From Euclidia mi (Eukaryota > Arthropoda > Insecta > Lepidoptera > Erebidae): a DNA stretch of 64,000 nt. Position 1 is the stretch's first letter. Each line of letters opens with the position of its first letter. Shown piece after piece: positions 62,481 through 64,000 of the stretch. Made by a program: the position numbers and the translations under genes. Under the pieces are notes generated by a model that saw nothing but the letters and a program-made list of their open reading frames with translations, had not been told where the DNA came from and did not search any database. Location of the stretch: contig OX123182.2 of NCBI GenBank assembly GCA_944739405.2, positions 93,550,051 through 93,614,050 of the forward strand, written 5' to 3'.

Positions 62481-62720
62481 TGTTGGGACATGTGCAGTGT
62501 ATGACGCAACAATACAATGCATTGCATCATATTAATTACGAGGTAGCGCGCCTGCATACTCCCCCCAGTCAGTTCCCTACCGTCTAAACGACAACTTGTA
62601 TACTTGATTCGATTCCGCGCAAATAAATTCGGTTAACTCAAAACCCCTTTTATTGAAGAGCACAAACATTCAACAACAAGACACAGTGAACACGTATATA
62701 ATACTAGAAAGATCATTACA
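62481..62720 (+). repeat. Gypsy 3' LTR
   Basis: 240 bp, TGTTGGGACATG...TCATTACA, then the target duplication ataac at 62721-62725. It differs from the 5' LTR only in the short block near 62660-62667. Confidence 0.93.
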
Positions 62721-62725
62721 ATAAC

Positions 62726-63771
62726 AATATAATAAAGTGATAGTAAACACCAAATAAGTGCAATAACCGATACGTAACAAAACTCATCCGTTAATTTTAT
62801 TCAAAAGTGCCACAACACGACCACCGATAATACTGACCAATCACAATTGTTTTCATTGCTAGTAAAGAAATGTATGAAATGAAGACCAATTTCGAACATT
62901 CCTTCGAATGACAGCGCAACCGAGTGGCTTAGTAATTGTTGGCCAAGCCCAACCAGGCGAACAGGTAATGTCGCCTGTAGCCATGCTCGGTCGTTCAGAG
63001 CCACATTTAAAATGTTGCTTAGGGTGTTTTGTAAATTTTTGTCAATATTGACTAGTGGGCTTGGGTTTTTCCAAAAAGGCGATGAACGTAAAGCGTGTGT
63101 GAACTTAGGCCCAAAAAGACAGTATCGAATAATATTGAAAGCCGAATGTATATTAATTTTGAGCAGGCGGTCCGAAATTTCACTAAAATTTTGAATTTTT
63201 CATGAATAAAAGAAACAAAACCTTCTTCAAATATTGGGGACCCAAGAAGGCGAAGAGTACTTTTTTAATATGCGTTATATTGGGTGCCAGGGCTTAAAAT
63301 TTGGAAAGTATTGCGGATTGGTCTAAAGTATCGTTGATAAAAATTTCACACTTACTTGGATTAAGGTCTAGGCCGATGGATGAAAAGGAGAATGACCAAA
63401 TTTGTATGGAAGATGGGCTAAGTTTGCTTCTCGATGATTTGACCAGTAAAATATAGTAAATATTATCGTTATCAAATTAGGAAAAAATGAATACGATATT
63501 CGGCGGCAGTTCTTAGCTATCGGACATTAAAGATTTCAAATATTTTGAGGTTAAGTATTGTGATAGTTATATGATTTAATCATATTACCGGCATTTATTT
63601 TAGTATCTATTATATATATGCATACAGAAAATAGTTGTAATAAGAAGTGGAGCTACTAGCAAAGCTACATATATTAAAACGCGTGTGCATTATATTAGTT
63701 TGGGGTTTTTTCAGTCTGATATATTTCTTACTGAGAATTCTCAATACCATCATCCTAATCCTCCAAACGTT
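62726..63771. other. No recognisable feature
   Basis: AT-rich sequence downstream of the Gypsy element. No coding frame, tRNA-like head or transposon terminus is recognised. Confidence 0.4.
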
Positions 63772-64000
63772 ATTCCTGTGAGAACCCGAGGAACGCTTTC
63801 TAGTCTTCACGGGTTTGACTGAATAATAGCTTCTCTACGGAGCGACTGCCTTTCTGACATCCACAACTCATAGGGAAAGAGCTGTATTGTATGGTTTAGA
63901 CTAGCGTCAGTTTATTTAGAGGTACTGACTATAACGATTTTCAAAGATTTTGATGACTCTTCGAGGCACGGGGCACGCAATAAGTAACTAATTAATACGC
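63772..64000 (-). mobile_element. SINE-C, partial copy running off the window
   Basis: On the minus strand it matches SINE-C 3' sequence in order: 'cgtgcctcgaagag', 'agtacctctaaataaactga', 'ctagtctaaacca', 'ggcagtcgctccgtagag', 'attcagtcaaaccc'. The tRNA-like head would lie beyond 64000. The right edge is the window end, so truncation cannot be judged. Confidence 0.75.

Larger units (their letters stand above)
56822..62720 (+). mobile_element. Gypsy LTR retrotransposon, CsRn1/Kabuki type, apparently intact
   Basis: LTRs at 56822-57058 and 62481-62720 with 5-bp target duplication ataac at 56817-56821 and 62721-62725. A primer-binding site complementary to tRNA-Trp follows the 5' LTR, and a polypurine tract precedes the 3' LTR. 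Gag and pol are open over their full lengths. The tRNA-Trp primer and the C-x2-H-x9-C-x3-C gag knuckle are features of the CsRn1 clade. LTRs are identical apart from one short block. An extra 1.19 kb between pol and the 3' LTR carries small ORFs. Confidence 0.93.

Noticed and set aside
62726..63771. Env gene or second retroelement downstream of the Gypsy element
   Set aside because: The target duplication ends the element at 62725 and no coding motif is present beyond it.

Overview
This 64 kb window is eukaryotic, AT-rich nuclear DNA, most likely from a moth or butterfly (Lepidoptera). That inference rests on the transposon families present: a CsRn1/Kabuki-type Gypsy element, a BEL/Pao element, several LINE types, tRNA-headed SINEs, a Helitron remnant, and the 'cccagcagtgggaca' LINE tails that are ubiquitous in lepidopteran genomes. 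I could not identify any host protein-coding gene with confidence. One weak terminal-exon candidate lies near 25.3 kb and one orphan ORF near 15.4 kb. There are no rRNA genes, convincing functional tRNA genes, CRISPR arrays or bacterial operons.

Layout. 0-9.6 kb: a MITE; then an old repeat (family 'Rep-1') split first by a SINE (17-bp target duplication) and by a complete 5.6 kb RNase-H-bearing LINE (2767-8362, 14-bp target duplication) whose ORF1 is open and whose ORF2 has a single in-frame stop. 9.6-25.8 kb: sparse sequence with SINEs, LINE tails, an RTE-clade LINE remnant (12.5-14.9 kb) cut by a younger 5'-truncated LINE, and a 112-bp tandem dimer. 25.9-30.9 kb: a BEL/Pao element on the minus strand with nearly identical 511-bp LTRs and a 5-bp target duplication, but with its RT N-terminal half replaced by a 10-bp-unit minisatellite and most of its integrase deleted. 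30.9-34.9 kb: a nearly complete Jockey/CR1-group LINE (minus) with an intact coiled-coil ORF1 and two stops in ORF2. 35-37.5 kb: SINE copies and a second Rep-1 copy. 37.6-40.3 kb: a large inverted repeat (right arm 564 bp; left arm interrupted by two insertions) around an 0.88 kb spacer. 40.7-43.7 kb: a 5'-truncated RTE-type LINE with a 16-bp target duplication and a nested SINE. 44-46.2 kb: LINE C-terminus and a Helitron helicase remnant ending at a Helitron-like CTAG terminus. 47.7-51 kb: a single-ORF Jockey-like LINE (minus), broken. 51-56.8 kb: LINE tails, a perfect 29-bp hairpin and a 318-bp foldback element. 56.8-62.7 kb: an apparently intact Gypsy element with 5-bp target duplication, tRNA-Trp-type primer site, open gag and pol, and an unexplained small-ORF region between pol and the 3' LTR. 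The window ends inside a third copy of the first SINE family.

How the parts relate. The window records layered insertions, several of which can be dated relative to one another from nesting and target duplications. Relationships between elements are visible: one SINE family shares its 3' end with the RTE LINE, and a 0.3 kb element at 39.4 kb is the two ends of the 47.7-51 kb LINE joined with the coding part missing. The most promising possibly undescribed items are the accessory membrane-protein ORFs of the Gypsy element, the large inverted repeat, and the BEL element that is young by its LTRs yet gutted inside.
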